Shown here piece after piece: positions 46,678-56,682 of a DNA stretch of 64,000 nt. Within the stretch, counting starts at the first letter, position 1. Every line of letters starts with the position of its first letter. Origin of the DNA: Methanosarcina mazei S-6 (GTDB taxonomy: Archaea; Halobacteriota; Methanosarcinia; Methanosarcinales; Methanosarcinaceae); assembly GCF_000970205.1 (NCBI RefSeq), contig NZ_CP009512.1:2542001-2606000 (forward strand), in the 5' to 3' direction. The position numbers were made by a program, and so were the translations under genes. The notes beneath the pieces were generated by a model. It worked only from the letters and a program-made list of their open reading frames with translations. It was not told the origin of the DNA and did not search any database.

Positions 46678-47631
46678 TTAATTCAATACCCTTTCTTCAA
46701 AATTCAATACAGGCTCGGTCGCTTCAAGCCTGTTTATATTCGGCTCTTCAGCAAGCTGAGGTTTTTTTTCAGTTTCGGATTTAATATGAAGCACCCTCTG
46801 CGGGTAGGGGATTTCTATCCCGTTTTCTTCAAGGGTTTTTTTGATATTCCACAGGAGCCTGGTCTTCAGCCCGAACCATTCACTTACGGGTGCCCAGATT
46901 CTCACCACGATATTGACCGAGCTGTCTCCCAGCTCGTTTACAAAAACCGATGGAGAAGGGCTCAGAAGGGCAAAGGGCTCCTTATCTATGAGATCCTTGA
47001 TCAGCCATATTGCAGCACCGGCATCATCACTGTAGCGGATCCTGATCGTATATTCAAACCTTCTTACAGGGTGCCCCACAATATTCGTAATATTTGTAGT
47101 GAACACCTGCTGATTTGGGATTCGAACAAGAAGGCCGTCATATGTCCTTATCAGGGTTGAGATTATGCGTATATCCGTGACATAGCCGGCTATCCCGTTA
47201 ACATCCACCTGGTCTCCTATTTTTATGGGCCTTTCAAACATAAGAAAACAGCCTGAAACCAGGTTTCCGACAATGTTCTGACTTGCAAAACCAAGCACTA
47301 TACCCGCAACTCCTCCTGCAAGCAGGAGACCTGAGGGATCAATCCCTATCAAAGGCAGTATCGAGATAAAAATAACAACAAGAGAACCGTAATAAAGAAG
47401 TTTGAGTATGGGCTCGCCCACATCCTTGCTGACGTGGTCCTTAAGAGTCCTTCGCAGGTAAATTATAATAACCCTGAGAAAGATTATCGAAAATGTAAGG
47501 ACGATTACAAATTTTATAAGATCTCCGGGAGTAACCTGACTTTTTGAGGTTGTGTACAGCACATTGTCAAGGAGGTTGAGATCAGGAAGAATCGCAGGGA
47601 GATTAATATCAGGAAGAATCAAAATCCCCAC
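46678..47631 (-). CDS. MscS-type mechanosensitive channel
   Basis: 317 residues with three or four membrane helices. The pore helix reads LLAGGVAGIVLGFASQNIVGNLVSG, the glycine/alanine-rich pattern of MscS TM3, followed by the beta domain (IGDQVDVNGIAGYVTDI). The C-terminal alpha/beta domain ends YPQRVLH. It opens on membrane tension to release solutes. The start is GTG inside the upstream DUF432 gene, so the two overlap by 13 bp and are coupled. Confidence 0.93.
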   Translation of the reverse strand: MGILILPDINLPAILPDLNLLDNVLYTTSKSQVTPGDLIKFVIVLTFSIIFLRVIIIYLRRTLKDHVSKDVGEPILKLLYYGSLVVIFISILPLIGIDPSGLLLAGGVAGIVLGFASQNIVGNLVSGCFLMFERPIKIGDQVDVNGIAGYVTDIRIISTLIRTYDGLLVRIPNQQVFTTNITNIVGHPVRRFEYTIRIRYSDDAGAAIWLIKDLIDKEPFALLSPSPSVFVNELGDSSVNIVVRIWAPVSEWFGLKTRLLWNIKKTLEENGIEIPYPQRVLHIKSETEKKPQLAEEPNINRLEATEPVLNFEERVLN

Positions 47632-48362
47632 CCCATATAAAACTTAAGAGGCACAAAGCCGAGCTTCCTGAGGCTGTAAACTCCGAAAGCCTCTTTCCTG
47701 ATTTTCTGGTCTTTCACAAGATAACCTTTCATCTCTCCGTTAACGGGCTGCATATCGAAACCTGTTTCAGCCGTGTTCCTGTTGAGGATTTCCATACGGG
47801 CTTTCATGAAGACGTCCCCGTCATAGTATAGTTTCATCCCGTATGCACTGAAAACCGCTTTTGAAATTGAAGCCCATTCAGAAGAAGCATTCCTCAGGGT
47901 AAGCTCCATAACCCCTTCCTGAAGAGGATTCAGGTCAGGGGAGACCGAGTATAATCTGCTTTTCCAGTGTTTGCAGACAACTCCATTGGACACTTCCCCG
48001 TAAAGGGTAAATTTCTGTCTTGACAGGCTGAGAACATCTATAAGTTGAGGGTTCTTATCACCGATGTCGGAGATAAAAACACCTATTTCAACCGGAAAAG
48101 TCAAAAATATCTGCCTTTTCTCCCCGCCTGCAAGAAGCACTGTTTTTTCAAATTCGATCAGCAGATTCGGAGTAATTTCTTTAGGTGTATTCAGAGGCTC
48201 TACAGGATTTATAATAATGCGCTTCCGGTCTCCAAGAACGAGCTTTTCCACTTCATCTTTTCCAGAAGTCCTCCTGTATACCCATCTATCTCCAGTTTTA
48301 TCTAAAGAAATGGAAATTCCGTCCTTTTCTACGGAAAAAGGGGGGTCGTAGTAACCGTACAT
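47619..48362 (-). CDS. DUF432 family protein
   Basis: About 247 residues, beta-rich, no membrane segments, starting MYGYYDPPFSVEKDGISISL. DUF432 genes occur in archaea, commonly next to an MscS gene as here; function unknown. The overlap with the channel gene suggests a cytoplasmic partner or regulator of the channel (inference). The frame reaches a TTG at 48371, but the ATG at 48362 is more likely. Confidence 0.85.
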   Translation of the reverse strand: MYGYYDPPFSVEKDGISISLDKTGDRWVYRRTSGKDEVEKLVLGDRKRIIINPVEPLNTPKEITPNLLIEFEKTVLLAGGEKRQIFLTFPVEIGVFISDIGDKNPQLIDVLSLSRQKFTLYGEVSNGVVCKHWKSRLYSVSPDLNPLQEGVMELTLRNASSEWASISKAVFSAYGMKLYYDGDVFMKARMEILNRNTAETGFDMQPVNGEMKGYLVKDQKIRKEAFGVYSLRKLGFVPLKFYMGWGF

Positions 48363-48669
48363 GTTATTCAACTATTCCAGCAAGAAACACATTTCAATAA
48401 TTTTTAATAATATTACATCCAAACTATTATAAAAAAATTACTTCAAATAAATATATAGGTTTGTAGAAAAAGATGCTTAATAGTAATCAATCACCTGGAA
48501 TTCCCGGAGAAACCCATTCCCGCCTCTTTTGCTGTACCGTGAATTCCTGCCCACCATTTCAGAAAAAATAACACCTGACAACCAGCTTCAGGATTAACAT
48601 CATAAATACCGCAAAATCTAACTCGCCAGCAATCTACAATAATATATTTAAACAGTTCTTTGAGATCAG

Positions 48670-48790
48670 TTCAAGTTATAACTTATAAAGCAGCCCTCCG
48701 GAAAACCAATTCAAAAGAGAACTATAAAGCAGTCCTCCAAAAATCAATTCAAAAGAGAACTATAAAGCAATCCACCTGAGAAATCCAGTG
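48670..48790. repeat. Period-38 repeat, about 2.7 copies
   Basis: The unit containing TTCAAAAGAGAACTATAAAG recurs with a period of 38 bp. Together with the two 16-bp arrays to its right it fills most of the non-coding region 48363-49059. Confidence 0.85.
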
Positions 48791-48856
48791 AAATAATCAA
48801 AAATCAGTCCTCTTGAGCGAGCAAAGAGAGCGAAAAGGACCCCGTCCTCCCGAGAC

Positions 48857-48904
48857 GGGACTCGGGCGAGAAGGGACTCGGGCGAGAAGGGACTCGGACG
48901 AGAC
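48857..48904. repeat. Three tandem copies of a 16-bp GC-rich unit
   Basis: GGGACTCGGGCGAGAA is repeated three times (last copy with changes). It is conspicuously GC-rich in an A/T-rich surrounding. Confidence 0.95.
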
Positions 48905-48916
48905 GGAAATCGGACT

Positions 48917-48996
48917 GACGTAGTTTGGAAAAGACGTAATTTGGAAAAGACGTAGTTTGAAAAAGACGTAGTTTGGAAAAGACGTAGTTTGGAAAA
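48917..48996. repeat. Five tandem copies of a second 16-bp unit
   Basis: GACGTAGTTTGGAAAA repeats five times plus a degenerate sixth, just downstream of the corA stop. The unit differs in sequence from the neighbouring array but has the same length. Confidence 0.95.
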
Positions 48997-49059
48997 GACG
49001 CAATGCGGACATGGTGCAGTCCGGATAAGATGCAGTTAGAGTAAGGCGAAATTCGGGCT

Positions 49060-50130
49060 TTATACCCACCTTCTTTTCTTAAAGTAGAGAAACATGCTTA
49101 TCCCAAGTATCGTCATCGCAAACATTACTGCAGGGTAACCCCATCGCCATTTGAGTTCGGGCATGTATTCGAAGTTCATGCCATATACTCCTGCAATAAA
49201 AGTAAGAGGGATAAAGATCGTGGCGATTATCGTCAGGACTTTCATAATGTCATTCATTCTATGGCTCAGGCTCGAGAGGTAGACATCTACCATTGAAGAC
49301 AGGATATCCCTGAAGGCTTCTATGGAATCAATAACCTGAATTGTGTGGTCGTATACATCCCGAAGGTAAATCTGCGTACTCTCCTTTATAAGCTGGGACT
49401 CCGTCCTCTGAAGGCTATTTATTAACTCCCTGAGAGGCCAGACTGACCTGCGGAGTGTGATCATATCTCTCTTATACTTCTGGATCGCTTTCAGGGTTTC
49501 AGGCATGGGGTCAACTATAAGCTGTTCTTCGAGGTCCTCTATTTCTTCCCCGAAATGTTCAAGGATCAAAAAATAGTTATCAACCACAGCATCTATAAGG
49601 CTGTATGCAAGAAGGTCCACTCCGTTCTTTCTCAGGCGCGAGGCAGAGTTTTTTAACCTGTCGCGGATGGGGTTAAAAGCGTCTCCTTCCCTTTCCTGAA
49701 AAGAAAGAATGTAGTTGGTGCCAAAGATAATGCTTACCTGGTCAATAAGAATCTCTTCTCTTTCTTCATCGAGGAGCATCATTTTAAGAACAGCATAAAT
49801 ATAAGAATCGTAATCCTCCATTTTTGGGCGCTGTCCGGTGTTCAATACATCCTCAAGAGTGAGAGGGTGAACCCCAAAGTAACCTCCCAGTTTTTCTATA
49901 ATTCCTATCTGGTCCAGCCCATCTACGTTTATCCACAGGTTCATGCCGGGCTGACCTTTAAGTTCCTGACACTCATCTACGGTTTGAAGCTCCTTTTCGA
50001 TAAGTTTTTCACTGTTGTATAACCAGGCTTTAATAACGGTTTTTTCTGCCTTTTTTTCCCCGACATGGACGAGAGTTCCGGGGGCGAGACCGACATTTGA
50101 TTGTTTTCTTCCGGGAGTACTCGGTTTCAA
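49060..50130 (-). CDS. corA: CorA-type magnesium/cobalt transporter
   Basis: 356 residues. A cytoplasmic alpha/beta funnel domain is followed by long helices and two C-terminal membrane helices. The GMN signature is in GVYGMNFEYMPEL at the pore mouth. Basic residues end the protein (YFKKRRWV), as in CorA. It imports Mg2+ or Co2+ passively. It is monocistronic. Confidence 0.95.
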   Translation of the reverse strand: MKPSTPGRKQSNVGLAPGTLVHVGEKKAEKTVIKAWLYNSEKLIEKELQTVDECQELKGQPGMNLWINVDGLDQIGIIEKLGGYFGVHPLTLEDVLNTGQRPKMEDYDSYIYAVLKMMLLDEEREEILIDQVSIIFGTNYILSFQEREGDAFNPIRDRLKNSASRLRKNGVDLLAYSLIDAVVDNYFLILEHFGEEIEDLEEQLIVDPMPETLKAIQKYKRDMITLRRSVWPLRELINSLQRTESQLIKESTQIYLRDVYDHTIQVIDSIEAFRDILSSMVDVYLSSLSHRMNDIMKVLTIIATIFIPLTFIAGVYGMNFEYMPELKWRWGYPAVMFAMTILGISMFLYFKKRRWV

Positions 50131-50413
50131 GGCTCTGCCTCACTTTGAAATAAAATTAGATACTTCAGTAATAGAGTTTTATTGATTTAAGCCTGTGCAT
50201 AACCTTAGACAGATAAAAAGCGATATTTGGAGACATTTGACAATATTAACTATAACCCGATTTTTAATATATAAATGAGTTTTTAAGATCTTATAGATAA
50301 ATATATCTATTATCCATTAAATAGAATATAACGGGAAATGTAAAAATTGATCTTACAAAAACAGGGGAATTTGGAAAGATCATAGCTTCAAAACCAGATC
50401 GAGGGGTAGTTGT

Positions 50414-51334
50414 ATGGTTCAAACGGAAGTAACAAGTAGTTTATACAATATGCTGGATCAGTTTATAGCCTTTATTCCGACATTGGTAGCAATAATTCTT
50501 CTTATTATAATTGGGACAATATTGGGGAAAGCTCTTGGAAGGATAGGAGCGACGGTGCTGGACAAAATAGGACTTGATGACCTTGTCGACAGGACAATAG
50601 TAGGTGGCATGCTAAGAAGAGGGCAGATGAGTACTGTTGGCTTTTTTGATGCAGTCATCCGATGGTTTGTCTACATAGTTTTCGCCATAATCATCCTGGA
50701 CCTTCTGAATATTGAAGTAGTCAACAACTTTGTAGACCTCATAATATACTATGTCCCGCTTGTGATCTCTGCTCTCATTGTCCTTCTTATAGGGCTGTTG
50801 ATTGTGGATTTCATCTGTGATCTGCTCCAGAAAGTACTCATATCAACCGGGATCGAAGAGAAATTTGAACAGACCACTATCGGAGCTTCAGTCAGATCCG
50901 GCGGAATGACAATTTCAGGGATCATAGCTGGAATAGTCAGGATATTCGGGTACCTGATATTCCTCACGGCTGCATCTGATATCCTTCAGCTGACCATGAT
51001 AACCGACCTGCTGATAGATATCACCCAGTATTTGCCACGCGTCATCGTAGCCATCATTATCCTGATGGTAGGGGTCCTGTCCATAGATATAGTCATGGAC
51101 TACCTGAGCGGTGCTGTCAAAGGCATGGAAGTGGAAGGTGCGGATGTAATTCTCCCTCTACTCAGAGGCTTCCTGCTCCTCATTCTGGTTCTGGTCGCCC
51201 TGGACACGATGATGATAGACACAGGTATTCTGTATGTCTTCTTCGGGCCGCTTGCATGGGGAATTGCTATCGTGGTAGCATTCAAATACGGGGTTAAAGA
51301 CGCAATCGTCGCTTACGCAAAAGAAAGGAAGTAA
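50414..51334 (+). CDS. TM-helix-repeat membrane protein (mechanosensitive-channel-related)
   Basis: 306 residues. Conserved TM-helix units of PF05552 type recur: FIAFIPTLVAIILLIIIGTILGKALG, YVPLVISALIVLLIGLLIVD and YLPRVIVAIIILMVGVLSID, each followed by a linker with a Gly-rich or RSGG motif. About seven helices in all. Some bacterial proteins with this unit are linked to mechanosensitive channels, but the MscS beta domain is missing here, so transport activity is uncertain. GAGGGG lies before the ATG. Confidence 0.8.
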   Translation: MVQTEVTSSLYNMLDQFIAFIPTLVAIILLIIIGTILGKALGRIGATVLDKIGLDDLVDRTIVGGMLRRGQMSTVGFFDAVIRWFVYIVFAIIILDLLNIEVVNNFVDLIIYYVPLVISALIVLLIGLLIVDFICDLLQKVLISTGIEEKFEQTTIGASVRSGGMTISGIIAGIVRIFGYLIFLTAASDILQLTMITDLLIDITQYLPRVIVAIIILMVGVLSIDIVMDYLSGAVKGMEVEGADVILPLLRGFLLLILVLVALDTMMIDTGILYVFFGPLAWGIAIVVAFKYGVKDAIVAYAKERK

Positions 51335-52011
51335 TTTCTTCCTTTCATTTTTAATAAAAATGTTCTCTTTTGAATTTGACAGTTAATTAAAAATTTCTTT
51401 TTTGAATTTAACAGTCCGGCTAAGATTACTTTGTTTGGGGTAAAGCATCTCCGGAATCGAATATTTACTGTTATCATCTACAAATATAATGCTGAAAGAT
51501 GTGTTATTTATAATGAAATTATATATAAAATAAGTATTAAATTGATCCTAAAGATGCTTATTTTCTACTTTAGCAGACTATTTTTTAGAGACAAGTAAAA
51601 GATAATAATTATTAGATATATTTCAGGGCCTTTTTTTCAAATTTATTTTTTTACAGAGATAAAAACATTGTCTGGCTTCTGAAAAGGGCCAGAAAGGTTA
51701 TCCAGAGGCTTTTAAGCTTATTTACGGAAAGAAACTCGGGTTTTACTCAGGAAACCCGGATAAAAAATAGATAATCAGGTAGCGAATTACAGGACCCCTA
51801 TAATTATAAGATTTGGAATAAATTTTATAAAAACTACTTTATTCCTCATAAAATAATATTAATAAGAAGATACAAATACTCTCTGTATGATATATAGAAT
51901 TGGAAATCATACCTATTCACACAAAATAAAATTTCAGCTAGACTGGAAAGGAGTTTGGATCTAAAAAATAGATTTCAGGTCTGCTGAAGGGATAAAATAG
52001 GGGGAATCAGG
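51335..52011. other. Intergenic region upstream of the surface-protein gene
   Basis: About 680 bp, A/T-rich. TATA-like stretches occur near 51530 and 51840-51895. No gene or clear structure is seen. Confidence 0.4.
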
Positions 52012-55000
52012 ATTAAATCAGGTTTGGCCAGTTTAGCCTATGTTTTAATCATTTTGTTCTTATTGAGTGTAGCTACCTGTCCCGGTTCGGCACAGGAAGA
52101 CGGAACAACGACTATTGAACTTTATAATAGCACGGTAAATCTTACTCAAGGGAACTTTACATTTACACCAGAAAATGACACCGAGACTTATACGATAGAT
52201 AACTTAACCGATTTCGGAGCTCTCAATGCAACAGGGCTCGAATTCAACGTATCCGTAATGCGGGACCTGCCAGAAAATATGACAGGTAATATGACCGGGA
52301 ATGAAAACGGAGATATGAACGGGAATATTACCGATGATGAAAACGGGAACATGATCGGAGATATGAACGGGAATATTACCGATGATGAAAACGGGAACAT
52401 GGCAGGCATGAACGGAAATATGAGCAACGCGACCGCAGACAATACGGCAAACGTATCTTTTGCACTTGAGGGCATAGAAAACATAACAAATAACAATACT
52501 ACCGGAGAGATGTGGCTTATCTACATCAACGGAGAGCCGGCTGAAGAAGATTTCGGAATGAATAACGTAAGTGATGGAGATAACCTCAGCTTCTGGTACA
52601 CAACTGAAGAGAGCGGGGAAGCGGCAATAGAAAACGCAACCTATGTGGTGAACATTACGGTTGCTATGGAAGAGGAAATGGAACCCCTGCCTGCACAGAA
52701 CCTGACCGTATTATATAACGATACTGTGAACCTGACTGAAGGAAATTTCACCTTTATTCCGGAAAATAGTACGCAGAACTATACAGTTGACAATTTCACA
52801 GATATAGGAGCTCTCAATGCAACCGGGCTTCAGTATAATGTGTCCGTACATGGTGTGAACCTGACCAATATGACCAATATGTCCGTACTTGAGGGCATAG
52901 AGGGTATAAGAAACAATAACGAAACCGGAGAAAGCTGGTTTGTTTACATAAACGGAACACAGGCTGGAGAAGACTTCGGAATGAACCCCGTAAGTAATGG
53001 TACCAATCTCAGCTTCTGGTACACAGATGAAGAAAACGGAGTAGCTGCGCTGGATAATGCGACCTATCTGGCAAACATTACGGTTGCCATAGAAGAATTA
53101 GAGGAGCCAGCTGAAGAAAACGATATAATTGAAACTGCCACTGAGGCTGGAAACTTTTCAATCCTCCTGACAGCGATTGAGGCTGCAAACCTCACAGATA
53201 CCCTTAAAGGGGAAGGTCCTTTCACGGTCTTTGCCCCTACAGATGAAGCCTTCAGTGCACTGCCCAATGGAACTATCGAGGCTCTCCTGAACGACACGGA
53301 TGCACTGACCAATATTCTCCTCTACCACGTTGCAGGTGAGAGGCTGATGGCAGAAGATGTTGTCAACCTGACCAACATTACAACCCTTCAGGGCGAGGAA
53401 CTGCCTGTCAATGTGACTGAAGAAGGGGTATTCGTAGGGGAAGCAGAAATTATAGTGCAGGACGTAAATGCCAGCAATGGAGTAATCCACGTAATAGATG
53501 CAGTCCTTATTCCGGAAGAAGGAATGGAACCTGAGCCAGAACCCGGACAAAATGTAACAGAACAGTATAACGACACAGTGAGCCTGACTGAAGGGAACTT
53601 CACACTCATGCCGGAAAACTCCACAGAGAGCTATGCAATAAATAACTTTACGGATATCGGGGTTCTCAATGCAGCAGGACTCGACTTTAACGTGTCGTTA
53701 ATGCAAAACATGACAGGGAATGCAGCAAACATGACTGCTGTACCGTTTACACTCCAGAGCATAGAGGGCATAAGGAATAATAACACAACCGGAGAAGAAT
53801 GGTTCCTTTATATTAACGGGGAGCCTGCTGAAGAAGACTTCGGAATGAATAATGTGAGTGCAGGAGACAACCTCAGCTTCTGGTACACAATTGAAGAGGG
53901 CGGAGAAGCAGCAGTAGAAAATGCAAGCTATGTGGCAAACATTAATGTTTCCGAACTGAGAGCAAACGCAAATATCATCCCTGCAGCACAGAACCAGACG
54001 AACCTGACAGTATTTGTAGACGCAGTACAGACCGCAAACCTGACACAGACCCTTGACGGGACAGGACCCTATACCGTCTGTATCCCGAGTGATGAAGCAT
54101 TCAATAAGCTGCCAGAAGGGACACGCAATCAGCTTATGAACAATACCACTCTGCTCAACCAGGTACTTTCATACCATGTAGTGAGCGGAAGATACACGTA
54201 CGAGCAGCTTATCGGAATGAATAATATCACCAATATCCAGGGCAATGTGCTTCAGGTCAATGCCATAGGGAATAATATCACAATACAAAACGTAAGTGTC
54301 ACCCAGATAATAGTTGTGAACAATGGGGTCATCTGCATAATTGATGAGGTGCTTATTCCACCAGACGGCGAAATTCCCGCGGACAATCAGACCGACGGCG
54401 GCCAGATAGATGATAACCAGACAGATGGAGGCCAGATGGATGGTAACCAGACAGACGGAGATCAGATAGACGGTGGCCAGATGGATGGAAATCAGACTGA
54501 TGGAAACCAGACCGCGGACAATCTGACCGGGGACTGGTATTTCTTCTCGGTTCCTTTCGAAGCCAACAACACAAGCGTTGAGTATCTTCTTTCGGATGTG
54601 AACTACACCTCCCTGATATATTATAACGCTTCAACCAAACTCTTCGAAGAAGTCACGGAAATTGAACCTCTAAAAGGATACTGGATCAACGTTCCCGCTG
54701 AAACCGGGTTCAATGCTTCGGAACAGTTCTCTTCAGTGGAGAAGAAACAGATTGAAGCTCCTCCGAGTTTGCAGGTATATCCTGGCTGGAACGCTCTTGG
54801 TTCACCGGTAAATGAAACGGTGCCTGCAGAAGCTGCATTCATAGCCCTTAATAACTCGTATGCAAAAATCGTGGGACCGTGGGTACCTGGCAATAATACC
54901 ACAGGTTATTACCAGTACGTAGGCTATAATGGCCTTAACGGGACAATAGGCGAGAACCAGCTTGGCGCAGATGAATTTGAAGTTGAACCCTATGAGGGTT

Positions 55001-55038
55001 ACTGGGTCTTTATAAGACAGGAAAATTTGTATGCATAA
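52012..55038 (+). CDS. Large fasciclin / DUF4430-like surface protein
   Basis: About 1008 residues, acidic and Asn/Thr-rich (many N-glycosylation sites). After a signal peptide (LASLAYVLIILFLLSVATC) come three DUF4430-like repeats, recognised by WxxYINGxxAxEDFGMN and SFWYT. One fasciclin domain lies between the second and third, and another after the third (FTVFAPTDEAF, and YTVCIPSDEAF with HVVSGRYT). A Gln/Asp/Gly repeat linker follows (54360-54525), then a C-terminal domain with WYFFSVPF and PYEGYWVFI. No C-terminal membrane anchor is visible. GGGGG (52000-52004) stands at normal distance from ATT (52012), which gives Lys in the n-region; the TTG at 52024 has no site. The adhesion role is inferred from fasciclin. 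Confidence 0.85.
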   Translation: MKSGLASLAYVLIILFLLSVATCPGSAQEDGTTTIELYNSTVNLTQGNFTFTPENDTETYTIDNLTDFGALNATGLEFNVSVMRDLPENMTGNMTGNENGDMNGNITDDENGNMIGDMNGNITDDENGNMAGMNGNMSNATADNTANVSFALEGIENITNNNTTGEMWLIYINGEPAEEDFGMNNVSDGDNLSFWYTTEESGEAAIENATYVVNITVAMEEEMEPLPAQNLTVLYNDTVNLTEGNFTFIPENSTQNYTVDNFTDIGALNATGLQYNVSVHGVNLTNMTNMSVLEGIEGIRNNNETGESWFVYINGTQAGEDFGMNPVSNGTNLSFWYTDEENGVAALDNATYLANITVAIEELEEPAEENDIIETATEAGNFSILLTAIEAANLTDTLKGEGPFTVFAPTDEAFSALPNGTIEALLNDTDALTNILLYHVAGERLMAEDVVNLTNITTLQGEELPVNVTEEGVFVGEAEIIVQDVNASNGVIHVIDAVLIPEEGMEPEPEPGQNVTEQYNDTVSLTEGNFTLMPENSTESYAINNFTDIGVLNAAGLDFNVSLMQNMTGNAANMTAVPFTLQSIEGIRNNNTTGEEWFLYINGEPAEEDFGMNNVSAGDNLSFWYTIEEGGEAAVENASYVANINVSELRANANIIPAAQNQTNLTVFVDAVQTANLTQTLDGTGPYTVCIPSDEAFNKLPEGTRNQLMNNTTLLNQVLSYHVVSGRYTYEQLIGMNNITNIQGNVLQVNAIGNNITIQNVSVTQIIVVNNGVICIIDEVLIPPDGEIPADNQTDGGQIDDNQTDGGQMDGNQTDGDQIDGGQMDGNQTDGNQTADNLTGDWYFFSVPFEANNTSVEYLLSDVNYTSLIYYNASTKLFEEVTEIEPLKGYWINVPAETGFNASEQFSSVEKKQIEAPPSLQVYPGWNALGSPVNETVPAEAAFIALNNSYAKIVGPWVPGNNTTGYYQYVGYNGLNGTIGENQLGADEFEVEPYEGYWVFIRQENLYA

Positions 55039-55389
55039 GGGGGCTGCCTGAAAACAGCAGCATAGAAAATAAATGGATATAAGAATTCATAAAAAGGAAA
55101 GAAAGAGATTTCCACCCTGGAAATTTCTTTTTTAATTATTTTTAACTTATATTAAAACTACTTTTTTAATTTATTTTGGGACTAATTTTATTAATTTAAA
55201 TTTTTTGATTTGTTTTCAACCTGTTTTATTAAATTACCTTTTTAATTTGTTTTTTAACATATTTTATTAACTTATCTTTTTAGTTTACTTATCTCTGTTA
55301 ATTCCCATTACAAAACTTATTTACATTCTTACAGTTTAGATATTTTGAAATCAATATTTATTTAAGTCATCCTGCCAAAGGTTGAGGGC
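55039..55389. other. Intergenic region, T-rich
   Basis: 351 bp dominated by repeated TTTTATTAA/TTTTTAATTT blocks (55120-55290), probably including the terminator of the surface-protein gene and the promoter of the next channel gene. Confidence 0.4.
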
Positions 55390-56502
55390 ATGGAAACCCT
55401 TGAAACCCTGGATACATTAAATAACAGTACCCTGGATGCGATAGAAACCCCTGATTCTATTGCAGAAAATATATCCTATTTAGACAGAGTACTGCAGAAT
55501 ACATTCACATGGTTCTCGGAAAACCTGGATACGATGTTATTCGTTATTTTTATAGGAATGGCAACCATCCTTGCCGCAAGAACCATAAACAACTTTTTGA
55601 CGAGATATTATGAGAGAGCAAGCAGCCGACTGCATATTGATATCACAACTTTCAGGATGTTCAGACACATAGTGGTTGCAGCAGTCTATTTTATAGGACT
55701 GGTTGTTGTAATATTCCATATCCCAAGCCTGCGCAGTCTCTCGATAGCGATGTTATCAGGTGCCGGGCTCGCTGGAATAGTAATCGGTTTTGCAGCCCAG
55801 AACACTCTGAGCAATATTATTGCAGGGATTGCCCTTGCTCTATTCCAACCTTTCAGGGTCGGAGACAGGCTAACTATTATGAACGAATTCGGAAAGGTTA
55901 CGGACATTAACCTCAGACATACTGTAATTCTAACATGGGATAACAGGCGCCTTATCATCCCCAATTCAGTAATCAGCAGCGAGGCAATAGTTAACTGGAC
56001 AATAGAAGACCCTGCAGTTATCTGGCCATTAGATGTAGGGATCAGCTATGACTCGGACATCAGCCTGGCAAAGAAAATAATGGTCGAAGAAGCCAGAAAG
56101 CATCCCAAGGTTATGACTCCCCAGATCCTGGAGTACAGCGTTGTGAAACCCGGTTTACTTAAATCCGAGACTTTTGCAAACGGGCTCATGAACCCGTCCG
56201 TACTCCATGCTGTAGACCCGGATTTCAGGGAAAGAGGGCAGGTTAAAGTATACGTGACAGAGTTTGGAGATTCTGCAATTAATCTTCGCGTGAATATGTG
56301 GTTTAAGGACAGGAGTGACGCATACGGTGCGGGGTGCGAAATCAGGGAAGCAATCAAAAAGCGTTTTGACGATGAAGGCATTGAAATTCCCTATCCTTAC
56401 AGGACCATTGTGTACAAAACAGATATTGAAAATGAAAAGATCTCTAAAAAACCTTCCCCGGCAGAAGAAGCCAAAAAGGTCTCGGGAGAACAGGCTAACT
56501 GA
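55390..56502 (+). CDS. MscS-type mechanosensitive channel, long form
   Basis: 370 residues. An acidic N-terminal stretch of about 45 residues is followed by three helices; the pore helix reads LSGAGLAGIVIGFAAQNTLSNIIAG. The beta domain (FRVGDRLTIMNEFGKVTDINL) and the C-terminal alpha/beta domain (IPYPYRTIVY) follow. The N-terminus repeats the METLETLDTLNNSTLDAIE pattern and is not family-typical. It is the second full MscS gene in 10 kb. Confidence 0.93.
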   Translation: METLETLDTLNNSTLDAIETPDSIAENISYLDRVLQNTFTWFSENLDTMLFVIFIGMATILAARTINNFLTRYYERASSRLHIDITTFRMFRHIVVAAVYFIGLVVVIFHIPSLRSLSIAMLSGAGLAGIVIGFAAQNTLSNIIAGIALALFQPFRVGDRLTIMNEFGKVTDINLRHTVILTWDNRRLIIPNSVISSEAIVNWTIEDPAVIWPLDVGISYDSDISLAKKIMVEEARKHPKVMTPQILEYSVVKPGLLKSETFANGLMNPSVLHAVDPDFRERGQVKVYVTEFGDSAINLRVNMWFKDRSDAYGAGCEIREAIKKRFDDEGIEIPYPYRTIVYKTDIENEKISKKPSPAEEAKKVSGEQAN

Positions 56503-56682
56503 AACCGGCGAGAAAAAACTCGCCAGCAGCTCAATAAAAGGCTAGAGTAACTGGAAAGTATTACGAGTCGATCATGAGTTGATATTCAGGCAATCATACA
56601 GGGTACAAAACAGGGAAATAAAAAATAAGATAGTAGAATGAATAAAAAAGAAGCCATAAAAATCGCTAAAAAACAAGTTAAG

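Noticed and set aside
48797-49069. Minus-strand frame of 90 codons
   Set aside because: Almost entirely composed of the two 16-bp arrays; it is open by chance of the repeat sequence and overlaps the end of corA.
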